Assembly (NCBI GenBank): GCA_963815655.1
Contig: CAWFHK010000001.1
Location: 3,162,001 to 3,226,000 of the forward strand
Direction of reading: 5' to 3'
From: JAWOLE01 sp963815655
Lineage (GTDB): Bacteria; Acidobacteriota; Thermoanaerobaculia; UBA5066; Gp7-AA6
Length of the DNA: 64,000 bases
The position numbers and the translations under genes were made by a program. Positions 8,161-21,394 of the stretch are shown one piece after another. Within the stretch, counting starts at the first letter, position 1. The number at the start of each line of letters is the position of its first letter. Below the pieces are notes generated by a model, which worked only from the letters and a program-made list of their open reading frames with translations, did not search any database and had not been told where the DNA came from.

Positions 8161-9480
8161 ATGACGGATCTCTGGAACGCGATGATCGAAAGGCTCGAAG
8201 AGAAGCTCGATGGCAAGGAGCTGAAGACGTGGTTCGAGCCGACCAGGCAACTCTCCTTCTCGGAGGGCCCCGGCTCCCCCGCCTTGACGGTCTCCGTCCC
8301 GAGCGGCATTTTCGCCGATTGGATCTCTTCGCGGCACGGCGCGCACATTTCCGACGTCGCTTCGGCCCTGGGCTTTCCCGGTCTGAAGATCCGGTATGAG
8401 CCGGCTTCCGCGCCGGCCCCGAAGCCCGCGCCGCCGGCCCCGGCCGCGACGGTCGTGTCGCGGGGGCTCGTTCTGAATCCCCGCTTCACCTTCGACACCT
8501 TCGTCGTCGGCTCCTCCAACCAGTTCGCCCACGCGGCGGCGCGCGCGGTCGGGGAATCCCCCTCCCGCGCCTACAACCCCCTCTTCCTCTACGGCGGGGT
8601 CGGCCTGGGGAAAACGCACTTGATGCACGCGATCGCGCACGAGGTCCTGCGCCGCTCCCCGGACAGGAAGGTCCTGTACCTGTCGGCGGAGCGCTTCTTG
8701 AACGAGCTCATCAACGCGCTGCGCTTCGAGAGGATGCACGAGTTCAAGCAGCGTTACCGCGAGCTCGACGTCCTCCTCATGGACGACGTTCAGTTCATCG
8801 CCGGCAAGGACTCGACCCAGGAGGAGTTCTTCTACACGTTCAACGCGCTGCACGAAGCGCAGAAGCAGATCGTGCTGACCTCCGACGCCCTCCCCAAGGA
8901 GATCCCGACGCTCGAGGAGCGCCTGCGTTCCCGCTTCGAGTGGGGCCTGATCGCCGACATCCAGCCGCCCAACCTCGAGATGAAGGTCGCGATCCTGCGC
9001 AAGAAGGCGGCCGCCGAGAAAGTGGAGATCCCCAACGACGTGGCGCTCTTCATCGCCGGCTCGGTGCGCACGAACATCCGGGAGCTCGAGGGGCGGTTGA
9101 ACCGCGTGCTCGCCTTCTCCTCGCTGACGGGGAAACCGGTCTCCGTCGAGCTCGCCAAGGAAACCCTGAAGGACATTCTCGGAACCGAGGAAAGCCGGGC
9201 CACGCCTCCGGAGATCCTGAAACTCGTCGCGGCCCACTACGGCTTGCGCGTCTCGGACATGAAGGCCAAGTCCAACGCCAAGCCGATCGCCTTTCCCCGC
9301 CAGGTCGCGATGTATCTCTGCCGCAAGCTGACCGGCCTTTCCTATCCCGAGATCGGCCGGCTCTTCAACGACAAGCATCACTCGACCGTGATGCATTCGG
9401 TCGAGAAGATCGAGCACCTGGCCGAAGACGATCCCGATTTCCGCAAGGTCGTCGAGTCGTTTCTGCAGCGCTACCGCTGA
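8161..9480 (+). CDS. dnaA: Chromosomal replication initiator DnaA
   Basis: AAA+ initiator that binds DnaA boxes and melts oriC. Visible parts are the N-terminal domain I (LWNAMIERLEEKL), a short Pro/Ala-rich linker near residue 85, the AAA+ domain with Walker A GGVGLGKTH (about residues 145-153) and the LLMDDVQF Walker B, and the C-terminal DNA-binding domain with the DKHHSTVMH signature near residue 404. Length 439. A GAGGAAG ribosome site lies just before ATG 8161. It is first in the rightward dnaA-dnaN-recF-gyrB-gyrA series. Confidence 0.98.
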   Translation: MTDLWNAMIERLEEKLDGKELKTWFEPTRQLSFSEGPGSPALTVSVPSGIFADWISSRHGAHISDVASALGFPGLKIRYEPASAPAPKPAPPAPAATVVSRGLVLNPRFTFDTFVVGSSNQFAHAAARAVGESPSRAYNPLFLYGGVGLGKTHLMHAIAHEVLRRSPDRKVLYLSAERFLNELINALRFERMHEFKQRYRELDVLLMDDVQFIAGKDSTQEEFFYTFNALHEAQKQIVLTSDALPKEIPTLEERLRSRFEWGLIADIQPPNLEMKVAILRKKAAAEKVEIPNDVALFIAGSVRTNIRELEGRLNRVLAFSSLTGKPVSVELAKETLKDILGTEESRATPPEILKLVAAHYGLRVSDMKAKSNAKPIAFPRQVAMYLCRKLTGLSYPEIGRLFNDKHHSTVMHSVEKIEHLAEDDPDFRKVVESFLQRYR

Positions 9481-9636
9481 CGGCGGGCTCTCTCTCTCCC
9501 GTTTTCCGCTCCCCGCTTTTCCGCACGCGCGGGGATTTCGCGGCCGGGGAGCGCGTGGAGGAAAAGTCCGACACGCGGTTTTTCGGCGATCCTCATTTTG
9601 AGCCCGTTTTTCAAGCCTTTTCTCTTCGCTCGCGAC

Positions 9637-9687
9637 TTCTCCACAGTCCTACGAATACTACTAAGTGTGATAGAATTTTTCTCTTTC
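9637..9687. promoter_or_regulatory. dnaA-dnaN gap with a DnaA-box-like 9-mer and AT-rich stretch
   Basis: In the 225-base gap between dnaA and dnaN the 9-mer TTCTCCACA (9637-9645) is followed by an AT-rich run of about 35 bases (9651-9687), which stands out in this GC-rich sequence. This could be a dnaN promoter or a DNA-unwinding element. The rest of the gap (9481-9636) shows nothing else I can name. Confidence 0.45.
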
Positions 9688-9705
9688 CAGAGGTGGAGAA
9701 CTCCC

Positions 9706-10821
9706 ATGGAATTGACCGTCAGACGAGGGGATTTCTTGAATGAGCTCACGCTCATGCAGGGAGTCGTGGAACGGAAAAACACGATCCCGATCCTTTCCAA
9801 CATCCTCTTGAAGGCCGCCGACGGGCACCTGAGCTTCACCTCGACGGACCTCGACCTGACGCTGCTCTCCGCCGCCCAGGCGAAGGTGTCCCGGCCGGGC
9901 AGCGTGACCGTTCCGGCCCGGAAGCTCTTCGACCTGATCCGCAACCTGCCCGAGGCGGACGTCGTCCTGAAGCTCATGGACAACAACTACCTGGGCGTCG
10001 TCTGCGAGCGCTCGAACTTTCGCCTGGTAGCCGCCCCGGCCGAGGACTTTCCGACGGTGCCGAAGGTGGAGGGGAAGGCGGAGGTGACGCTGCCGCTGAA
10101 TCTCTGGAAGCGTCTCTCCAAGAAGGTCTTCTACGCCGTCTCCGCCGAGGAGACCCGGTTCCAGTTGATGGGCGCCCTCTTGAAAGACAGGGGGAGCACC
10201 TTCGAGCTCGTGGCGACCGATGGCCACCGCCTGGCCCTGATCGATTTTCCGAAGGGAGCGGCCAAGTCCGGCATGCCCGATGTCCTCGTGCCGAAGAAGG
10301 CGATCTCGGAGATTCTCAAGATGGACGGGGCGGGCGACGCGGGAGACCTTTCCATCCGGCACTCGGAAAACCACCTGCTCTTCTCCGTCGGCGGCCGCCA
10401 GTTGATCGCGCGTCTCCTCGATGTCAACTTCCCCGACTACGAGAAGATCCTCTCCAAGGGGAACGACAAGGTCGCGGTCGTTTCCCGGACCGCCCTCCAG
10501 GGAGCCCTGCGGCGGGTCGCGCTCTTTTCCTCCGAGCGCTCGCGCGGCGTGAAGCTCTCCTTCGACAAGGACCTCCTCACGATCACCTCGGCCAGCCAGG
10601 AGCTCGGCGAGGGGAACGAGACGCTGGACATCCGATACGACAGCGAGCCGATGGCGATCGGCCTGAATGCCCAGTACCTCCTCGATTTTCTCGAAGAGGC
10701 CGAAACGGAAAACGTGCGGCTGGAACTGAAGGACGAAAACACGCAGTGTCTCTGCCGGCCCGAAGGGGACATCGAAGGAGCATCGCGCTATCTGTACGTC
10801 GTGATGCCGATGAGACTCTAA
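9706..10821 (+). CDS. dnaN: DNA polymerase III sliding clamp, beta subunit
   Basis: Ring-shaped processivity clamp for the replicative polymerase. It has 371 residues, the usual size, with N-terminal MELTVRRGDFLNELTLMQGV, internal NTIPILSNILL and the C-terminal ending YLYVVMPMRL, all typical. ATG 9706 is preceded by AGGTGGAG about 9 bases upstream, which decides the start against an upstream in-frame codon at 9598. Confidence 0.98.
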   Translation: MELTVRRGDFLNELTLMQGVVERKNTIPILSNILLKAADGHLSFTSTDLDLTLLSAAQAKVSRPGSVTVPARKLFDLIRNLPEADVVLKLMDNNYLGVVCERSNFRLVAAPAEDFPTVPKVEGKAEVTLPLNLWKRLSKKVFYAVSAEETRFQLMGALLKDRGSTFELVATDGHRLALIDFPKGAAKSGMPDVLVPKKAISEILKMDGAGDAGDLSIRHSENHLLFSVGGRQLIARLLDVNFPDYEKILSKGNDKVAVVSRTALQGALRRVALFSSERSRGVKLSFDKDLLTITSASQELGEGNETLDIRYDSEPMAIGLNAQYLLDFLEEAETENVRLELKDENTQCLCRPEGDIEGASRYLYVVMPMRL

Positions 10822-10885
10822 GAATGCGCCGGAGTAATTTTGGCGGGGAACCTTGCGGGCCCCCGACCGGCATGAAAAGGACTGC

Positions 10886-11984
10886 TTGCGCTTAACCCGG
10901 ATTGCCGCCCACTCCTTTCGCAATCTCTCCCCGGACCCCGTTTTCTTCGGCGGCGGCAGGACCGTCCTCGCCGGGGAGAACGCGCAGGGCAAGACGAACC
11001 TTCTCGAGGCCATAGCGCTCGTGTGCGGCCAGCGCTCCTTCCGGGGGGCGCGCCCCCGGGAGATGGCCGCGGGAGAGGCGGGATTCCGCGTGGAGGCCGT
11101 CCTGGCACGCGAGGCCGGGCCCGAGACGCTCGCGGTCGAGTGGTCCCCCGGGGCCGGAAGGAGATTCACCCGCGCCGGCAAGGAGGTCGGGTTTCGCGAG
11201 ATCTCGCGCCTGGCGCCCGCCGTCTTTCTCTCTCCCGAGCACCGGGAGTTGCTCACGGGAGGCCGGGCCTCCCGGCGACGGTTCCTGGACCGCCTGGCGC
11301 TCTTCTGCCGCGCGGCGGCCGGTGAAGACCTGGCCCGTTTCGAGCGCGCGCTCTCCAACAGGAACACCCTGCTCGCCCGGGCCCGGGATGGCTCCGGCGG
11401 GCGCGACGCGGCCGAGATGGAAGCCTGGACGGAGGAGTTCGTCCGAGCGGGCGCCGCGGTCCGCCGCCACCGCTGCGCGGCCATCGAGGAATGGCTCTCG
11501 TTCTTCGGGCCCCTCTGCATCGAAGCGGGGCCGGAATACGCGGCGATCCGCGCCCATTATTCAGCCGGAGGCGAATCGGAAGACGACCTGCGCGGCGCTT
11601 GCTCGCGGCTCCTTCCGGCCGAGCGCCGGCGGGGTCATTGCCTGGCGGGGCCGCAGCGCGACGATCTCGCCTGGACGCGCGGCGACCGGCCGCTCGCGGC
11701 GACGGCGTCGGCGGGAGAGCTGTCCCGGGTGGTGGCCCTGACGAAGCTCGCCGAATGGCAGGCGGTCGCGCGGGCGGCGGGAGAGGCGCCCCTCTTCGGC
11801 GTCGACGAGTTCGACGCCCACCTCTCGGCGGGAGCGGTCGAGGCGCTCTTCGCGGCCCTGCCGCCGGCCGAGACGGTTCTCCTGACGACGGCGTCGGAAC
11901 CCTCGCGGTGGCGGCGCCTGGCCGGCGCCGCGGCCGTCCTCGAGATGCGCGGCGGACGCGTCTGCGAGCGCCCCCGCGCGGTCA

Positions 11985-11992
<8 letters not shown>
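10886..11992 (+). CDS. recF: DNA replication and repair protein RecF
   Basis: SMC-like ATPase that loads RecA at gapped DNA with RecO and RecR. Walker A GENAQGKTN lies at about residues 30-38, and the SAGELSR signature and ABC-type Walker B (LFGVDEFDAHLS) are present near the C-terminus. TTG 10886 was chosen because the product then begins LRLTRIAAHSFRNL like other RecF proteins and AAAAGGA lies 5 bases upstream. A TTG at 10853 would add 11 residues. Length 368. Its stop overlaps the start of gyrB. Confidence 0.94.
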
Positions 11993-14426
<2,434 letters not shown>

Positions 14427-14430
14427 GTTG

Positions 14431-14517
14431 TCAGCTATCAGCTATCAGCTATCAGCCGTCAGCCCGGCAAAGGGCCCAGTGGCTTGCTGAAAGCTGAAAG
14501 CTGAAAGCTGAGAGCTA
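14431..14517. repeat. Heptamer-word array between gyrB and gyrA (site D)
   Basis: Left block: three TCAGCTA units, then TCAGCCG and TCAGCCC. After a loop of about 20 bases, the right block has three GCTGAAA units and GCTGAGA. The blocks are roughly inverted with respect to each other. The array occupies almost the whole gyrB-gyrA gap and ends 4 bases before the gyrA ATG, so it could affect gyrA translation. Confidence 0.85.
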
Positions 14518-14521
14518 GCTC

Positions 14522-17194
<2,673 letters not shown>

Positions 17195-17212
17195 GGATCC
17201 GACCTAACGTTC

Positions 17213-17260
17213 GAATCCCGAGTCCCGAGTCCCGCCTCCCACGTCCCGGTTCCCGCGTCC
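17213..17260. repeat. Heptamer-word array (site F, word AGTCCCG)
   Basis: Six or seven heptamers related to AGTCCCG (including CCTCCCA, CGTCCCG and GTTCCCG) in one orientation, filling most of the gap between gyrA and the next gene. Confidence 0.75.
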
Positions 17261-17278
17261 TATAGAATCCACGGTCCT

Positions 17279-17902
17279 ATGCGGTTTTTCTTGGACAGCG
17301 CGAACGTGGAAGAGGCCCGCAAGGTCCGCGACTGGGGGCTGCTCGACGGGATCTGGCTCTCGGCGGCGCAGGCCGCGGCCGCGGGGCTCGACTACCGGCG
17401 CGCGGTCCGGGAGCTTTCCGCCGCGACGGATGGGCCGGTCTGCGTCGAGCCGGGATCGGCCGACGCGAAGGGGATGTACAAGGAGGCCCGGGAGCTCGCC
17501 AAGCTCGGCAAGGACATCGTCATCCGGCTCCCGATCGAGCCCAACGGCCTTCGGGTGGCGCGGCTGCTCGCCCAGGACCAGGTCGCCGTCTGCGCCTCGG
17601 GGTGCTATTCGGCGGCGCAGGCCCTGATCGCCGCCAAGGCCAACGTGTCCTACGTGGCGCCGGCCGTGGGGACGCTCGACGAAGTCGGATCGATCGGCAT
17701 GGATCTCGTCGAGCAGGTCATTCGCATCTACGACAACTACGGGTTCCAGACGCAGATCCTCGTGGCGCAACTGCGAAACCCCGTGCACGTGCTCGACGCG
17801 GCCCTCATGGGCGCCGACGTCGCGACCATTCCGCCGGACGTCTTCGAGCAGTTGCTCCGCCATCCGTTGACCGAAGAGCTCCTGGCCGGAAAGAGGTCGT
17901 GA
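17279..17902 (+). CDS. Transaldolase/fructose-6-phosphate aldolase-fold protein lacking the Schiff-base lysine
   Basis: The whole 207-residue product aligns with the short FSA/TalC transaldolase family: MRFFLDSANVEEAR at the start with Asp6, SAAQALIAAKANVSYVAP in the middle, and the C-terminal RNPVHVLDAALMGADVATIPPDV. In known members a catalytic lysine lies in the motif IVVKVP. Here the site is IVIRLP, with arginine (CGG) at residue 83. The usual TTNPS active-site loop is replaced by IWLSAAQ (residues 25-31). I infer it is not an ordinary aldolase and may be a non-catalytic or altered relative. Its TGA overlaps the GTG of the next gene. Confidence 0.8.
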   Translation: MRFFLDSANVEEARKVRDWGLLDGIWLSAAQAAAAGLDYRRAVRELSAATDGPVCVEPGSADAKGMYKEARELAKLGKDIVIRLPIEPNGLRVARLLAQDQVAVCASGCYSAAQALIAAKANVSYVAPAVGTLDEVGSIGMDLVEQVIRIYDNYGFQTQILVAQLRNPVHVLDAALMGADVATIPPDVFEQLLRHPLTEELLAGKRS

Positions 17903-18165
17903 GGGTCTCAGCGGACAGGATCCTGTATCTGTCCCGCGTCATCCTTCGCCGGTTGAAGGAGAACATGAATCTCGTTCAGAAGACCGACGACGAGACGGTT
18001 CGGCGCGCGATCGTGAAGGTCCTGACCGACAGCTACAAGGAGCTCGACGAGCTCGAGCAGAAGGTGGAAGCCTCGCTCGCGCGCCGCAAGAAAGTCTCTC
18101 CGAGGGATATCGAGTTCCAATTCGCGCGCAGTCTCGAGGAGGAGCTTCGCAAACGAGGGGCATAG
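17899..18165 (+). CDS. DUF507 family protein
   Basis: Small charged protein of 88 residues, probably all alpha-helical. The pattern VSADRILYLSRVILRRL followed by a basic/acidic helix and the tail DIEFQFARSLEEELRKRGA resembles DUF507, a family of unknown function. GTG 17899 overlaps the preceding stop as GTGA, so it is probably translationally coupled to the transaldolase-like gene. No signal peptide or membrane segment is visible. Confidence 0.65.
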   Translation: MRVSADRILYLSRVILRRLKENMNLVQKTDDETVRRAIVKVLTDSYKELDELEQKVEASLARRKKVSPRDIEFQFARSLEEELRKRGA

Positions 18166-18198
18166 CCCATTCACCGCAAGATTCTCTGCTGCAGGCGC

Positions 18199-18284
18199 TT
18201 GGTTAAGATAAGTATCTGAATTAAAAAGGCTAGCGATAGCTACAATTGGCTGGGGTACAATTGGCCCGGTGTCGATCCAATTGG
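18199..18284 (+). promoter_or_regulatory. Promoter candidate and MocR-type direct repeats before the regulator gene
   Basis: TTGGTT (18199-18204) and TAAAAA (18222-18227) are spaced 17 bases apart in a locally AT-rich stretch and could be a sigma-70-type promoter. Downstream are two perfect copies of TACAATTGG at 18241 and 18256, 15 bases apart, and a related CCAATTGG at 18277 inside the start of the gene. Direct repeats are the usual binding sites of MocR/PdxR regulators, so autoregulation is likely (inference). Confidence 0.6.
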
Positions 18285-19723
18285 ACTGGCAGGCCGGAAT
18301 CGAGCTGAATAGGTCCTTGAGCCAGCCGCTGTCGGGGCAACTCGCGGAGGCGCTGGAAAAGAGGATCGTGACCGGCACGCTCCCTTCAGGAGCCCACCTG
18401 CCGGCGACACGGGACCTGGCGGCGGCGCTCAAGATCAACCGCGGCACCGTGCAGAGCGCCTACCGCATCCTGCAGGAGGCCGGCCTCGCCCGGGCGCGGG
18501 TCGGGAGCGGAACGGTGGTCAGCGCCGCGGCTCCCTCGCCGGCGTCGTTCGATCCGGACGCCCTCCTCTCTTCGCGGGTGGCCCAGCTCTCGATCGAGGA
18601 CTTCCCCGCCGTCTCGGCCCCCCTCGTCGCCGACTTCTCCCGGCTGACGCCGGATGAGCGGTTCTTTCCACTGGAGGAGTTCACGCGCACTCTCGCGTTC
18701 GCGTGGAGCCGCCGGTCGGACCTGTGGCAATACGCCCCCCCGCTCGGCCTCCCGGAGCTGCGCGTGGAGATCTCCCGCCGACTGTCGAGCCAGGGCCTTG
18801 AGCGCGGTCCCGAGGAGATCCTCGTCACGAGCGGCGCGCAGCAGGGGCTCGATCTTGTCTTCCGGACCTTCACGGACCCCGGCGACGCCGTGGCCACGGA
18901 ATCGCCGACCTACTCCGGCGCCCTCGCCCTTGCCCGCTTCGCCGGCGTGCGGATCGTCGAGCTTCCGATGGGGCCCGATGGGCCGGACCCGGCTCCCCTC
19001 GTGGGCACCCGGGTCAAGCTCGCGTATCTCATGCCGGAGCGGCAGAACCCGACCGGGGTGACGGCGCGAGAAAAGCGGCGGCAGGAAATCGTGGAAGCCG
19101 TCGCGGCCTCCGGAGCGCTCCTCGTGGAGGACGGCTACGAGGAGCCGGAGTCCGGCCTCACCCCGCTTGCCGCTCGGCTGCCCGACAGGACGATCTGGCT
19201 CGGGACGCTCTCCAAGGACCTGGTGCCCGGGTTCCGCATTGGCTGGATTGCGGGGCCCCGAACGATCATCGAGAAGCTGGCACGCGTCAAGAAGACGGCC
19301 GACTTCCAGACGCCGCTTCCGCTGCAGGCGGCCGTCGCCGCGTTCCTGAGGGCCGGCTCGGACCGCAAGGGGCGCCGCGCCCGCGCGCTCGACGTCGAAA
19401 CCAAGCGAATCTCGGCGGCGCGGATCCTGGCCGGTCAGCTCCCGCAGGTTTCCTGGTGGGGCGGCGAGGTCGGAAGCGCCCTCTTCTGGCTCCACCTGCC
19501 GCCGGGGACCTCGGGCCGCCGGGTGGCGCAGGCCGCGGCGGCGCGCGGCGTCGGCGTGGCGCCCGGAGCGGACTTCGACCCGAAGGGGGAGGATCGGCCA
19601 AACCTGCGGCTCTCGGTTTCCCGGGTCGACAAGAGAGAGGTCGAGCGCGGCGTCCGCCTCCTCGCGGAGGCGGTGGGAGCGGTCAGTGGAGATGCCGGCG
19701 TCCGGTCGGCGCCGGTCGTATAG
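18269..19723 (+). CDS. MocR/PdxR-type GntR-family regulator with aminotransferase domain
   Basis: Transcription factor with an N-terminal winged helix (about residues 15-85, LPSGAHLPATRDLAAAL and NRGTVQSAYRIL) fused to a fold-type I aminotransferase domain that binds PLP as effector. The PLP lysine is in TLSKDLVPGFRIGW (Lys316), and the MPERQNPTG segment is also present. Start is GTG 18269. It lies directly upstream of pdxS and pdxT in the same direction, so I infer a PdxR-like role in control of vitamin B6 synthesis. PdxR is more often divergent from its target. Length 484. Confidence 0.88.
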   Translation: MSIQLDWQAGIELNRSLSQPLSGQLAEALEKRIVTGTLPSGAHLPATRDLAAALKINRGTVQSAYRILQEAGLARARVGSGTVVSAAAPSPASFDPDALLSSRVAQLSIEDFPAVSAPLVADFSRLTPDERFFPLEEFTRTLAFAWSRRSDLWQYAPPLGLPELRVEISRRLSSQGLERGPEEILVTSGAQQGLDLVFRTFTDPGDAVATESPTYSGALALARFAGVRIVELPMGPDGPDPAPLVGTRVKLAYLMPERQNPTGVTAREKRRQEIVEAVAASGALLVEDGYEEPESGLTPLAARLPDRTIWLGTLSKDLVPGFRIGWIAGPRTIIEKLARVKKTADFQTPLPLQAAVAAFLRAGSDRKGRRARALDVETKRISAARILAGQLPQVSWWGGEVGSALFWLHLPPGTSGRRVAQAAAARGVGVAPGADFDPKGEDRPNLRLSVSRVDKREVERGVRLLAEAVGAVSGDAGVRSAPVV

Positions 19724-19728
19724 GAGAA

Positions 19729-19807
19729 GGTGGAAGTGATAGGTCGTAGGTGGTAGGGGAGGGCCTGGCTCCGGCACCTTCCACCTTCCACCTACCACCT
19801 TCCACCT
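19729..19807. repeat. Inverted heptamer-word array (site G, word TTCCACC)
   Basis: Left block of GGTGGAA/GGTCGTA/GGTGGTA-type units, loop, then TTCCACC, TTCCACC, TACCACC, TTCCACC. It fills the gap between the regulator and pdxS. A ribosome site AGAGAGGAG follows it before ATG 19827. Confidence 0.85.
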
Positions 19808-19826
19808 CGAGAGAGAGGAGAACAGG

Positions 19827-20711
19827 ATGACGACAGACGACAGCTTCCGGGTGAAAGTCGGGTTGGCGGAGATGTTGAAGGGCGGCGTCATCATGGACGT
19901 CGTCAACGCGGAGCAGGCAAAGATAGCGGAAGACGCGGGCGCGGCGGCCGTGATGGCCTTGGAGCGCGTTCCCGCCGACATCCGGCGCGACGGGGGAGTC
20001 GCGCGCATGTCTCCGGTCTCGAAGATCCGCGAGATCCAGCGGGCCGTGACGATCCCCGTCATGGCCAAGTGTCGCATCGGCCACACGGCCGAAGCGAGGA
20101 TCCTCGAGGCCCTGAAGGTGGATTTCATCGACGAGTCGGAGGTCCTGACGCCGGCCGACGAGGAGAACCACGTCTACAAGCACGACTTCAAGATCCCCTT
20201 CGTGTGCGGATGCCGCAACCTGGGCGAGGCCCTGCGCCGCATCGGCGAGGGCGCGGCGATGATCCGGACGAAGGGGGAGGCGGGCACCGGAGACGTCGTG
20301 CACGCCGTCAAACACCTGCGGGAAGTCTGGCGCGACATCCGCAACCTGACCCTGATGAGCCGCGACGAGCGGATGTCCGAGGCCAAACGCCTGGCGGCCC
20401 CCTACGAGCTCGTTGTCGAAGTGGCCGAGACGGGGAAGCTCCCGGTCCCCAATTTCGCCGCGGGCGGGATCGCGACGCCCGCCGACGCCGCGCTCTGCAT
20501 GTCGCTCGGCGCCGAGGCGGTCTTTGTCGGGTCCGGGATCTTCAAGTCGGATGACCCTGCCAACCGGGCCCGCGCGATCGTGAAGGCGACGACGCACTGG
20601 CGCGACGCGCAGGCCCTGGTCGAGGCGGAAGAGTCGCTCGGCTCCGGGATGAAGGGGATCGACGCCGTGAGCCTGCCCGAAGAGGACCGGTTCCAGACGC
20701 GGGGCTGGTGA
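19827..20711 (+). CDS. pdxS: Pyridoxal 5'-phosphate synthase subunit PdxS
   Basis: TIM-barrel subunit that builds PLP from ribose 5-phosphate, glyceraldehyde 3-phosphate and ammonia. Family signatures are GGVIMDVVNAEQAKIAEDAG, ALERVPADIR and MAKCRIGH with the catalytic lysine. The phosphate-binding loop is near GGIATPADAAL. Length 294. It is followed by pdxT, which supplies ammonia. Confidence 0.97.
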   Translation: MTTDDSFRVKVGLAEMLKGGVIMDVVNAEQAKIAEDAGAAAVMALERVPADIRRDGGVARMSPVSKIREIQRAVTIPVMAKCRIGHTAEARILEALKVDFIDESEVLTPADEENHVYKHDFKIPFVCGCRNLGEALRRIGEGAAMIRTKGEAGTGDVVHAVKHLREVWRDIRNLTLMSRDERMSEAKRLAAPYELVVEVAETGKLPVPNFAAGGIATPADAALCMSLGAEAVFVGSGIFKSDDPANRARAIVKATTHWRDAQALVEAEESLGSGMKGIDAVSLPEEDRFQTRGW

Positions 20712-20720
20712 TGGAAGAAC

Positions 20721-20815
20721 CGAGTGATCGGGTGATCGGGTCATCGGGTGATCGCCCCCGAACCGGAGCGATTCCGGCGAGATCACCCGATCACACGATC
20801 GCAAGATCACCCAAT
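20721..20815. repeat. Inverted octamer-word array (site H, word ATCACCCG)
   Basis: Between pdxS and pdxT. Left block: GTGATCGG, GTGATCGG, GTCATCGG, GTGATCGC. Right block: ATCACCCG, ATCACACG, ATCGCAAG, ATCACCCA. The frame through it is open from an ATG at 20708, so it could be read as an artificial N-terminal extension of PdxT. Confidence 0.85.
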
Positions 20816-20818
20816 TCC

Positions 20819-21394
20819 GTGGCGGTCCTGGCTCTCCAGGGGGACTTCGAGGCGCATCGGAAGAAGCTCGGAGAGATCGGCATCGAGTCGTTCGAGGCGC
20901 GGCGCCCCGAGGAGATCGCTGACGCGGCGGGCCTCGTCATCCCGGGGGGGGAGTCCACGACCCTCTGGAAGTTCTTCGAATCGGCCCCCTGGGAGGAGGC
21001 GATTGCGCGGTTCGCCGCGAGCGGGCGGCCGGTTCTCGGGACCTGCGCGGGCGCGATCGTGCTGGCGGGCGAGGTCTCCCATCCCGCCCAGAGGGGGATC
21101 GGGCTTCTGGACATCGCCGTCGAGCGCAACGCCTACGGCCGGCAGGCGGATTCGTTCGTGGGCACAGTCGAAGCGCCGAGGCTCGGCGGAGAGCTGCCCG
21201 CCGTCTTCATCCGCGCTCCGCGGATCCGGCGGGTCGGGCCCGGCGTCGAGGTCCTGGCGACGCGCGCGGGGGAGCCGGTGCTCGTTCGGCAGGGCAGCGT
21301 CGTCGCGGCGACCTTCCATCCGGAGCTGACGGAAGACGATCGCGTGCACCGGCTCTGCTTCGAGAGCGTGGGGCAGCAAAGAGAGAGCGCATGA
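20819..21394 (+). CDS. pdxT: Pyridoxal 5'-phosphate synthase glutaminase subunit PdxT
   Basis: Class I glutaminase that feeds ammonia to PdxS. The nucleophile is in LGTCAGA (Cys76), with the His/Glu pair in TFHPELTED and the loop GGEST. GTG 20819 (VAVLALQGDFEAH) matches the family start and gives 191 residues. The upstream ATG 20708 would add 37 residues encoded entirely by the octamer repeat. Its stop overlaps the next gene as ATGA. Confidence 0.94.
   Translation: MAVLALQGDFEAHRKKLGEIGIESFEARRPEEIADAAGLVIPGGESTTLWKFFESAPWEEAIARFAASGRPVLGTCAGAIVLAGEVSHPAQRGIGLLDIAVERNAYGRQADSFVGTVEAPRLGGELPAVFIRAPRIRRVGPGVEVLATRAGEPVLVRQGSVVAATFHPELTEDDRVHRLCFESVGQQRESA

Noticed and set aside
7510..9417. 635-codon minus-strand open frame covering rnpA, rpmH and the dnaA region
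   Set aside because: Only the 3' 126 codons are rnpA. The rest is out-of-frame through rpmH and antisense to dnaA.
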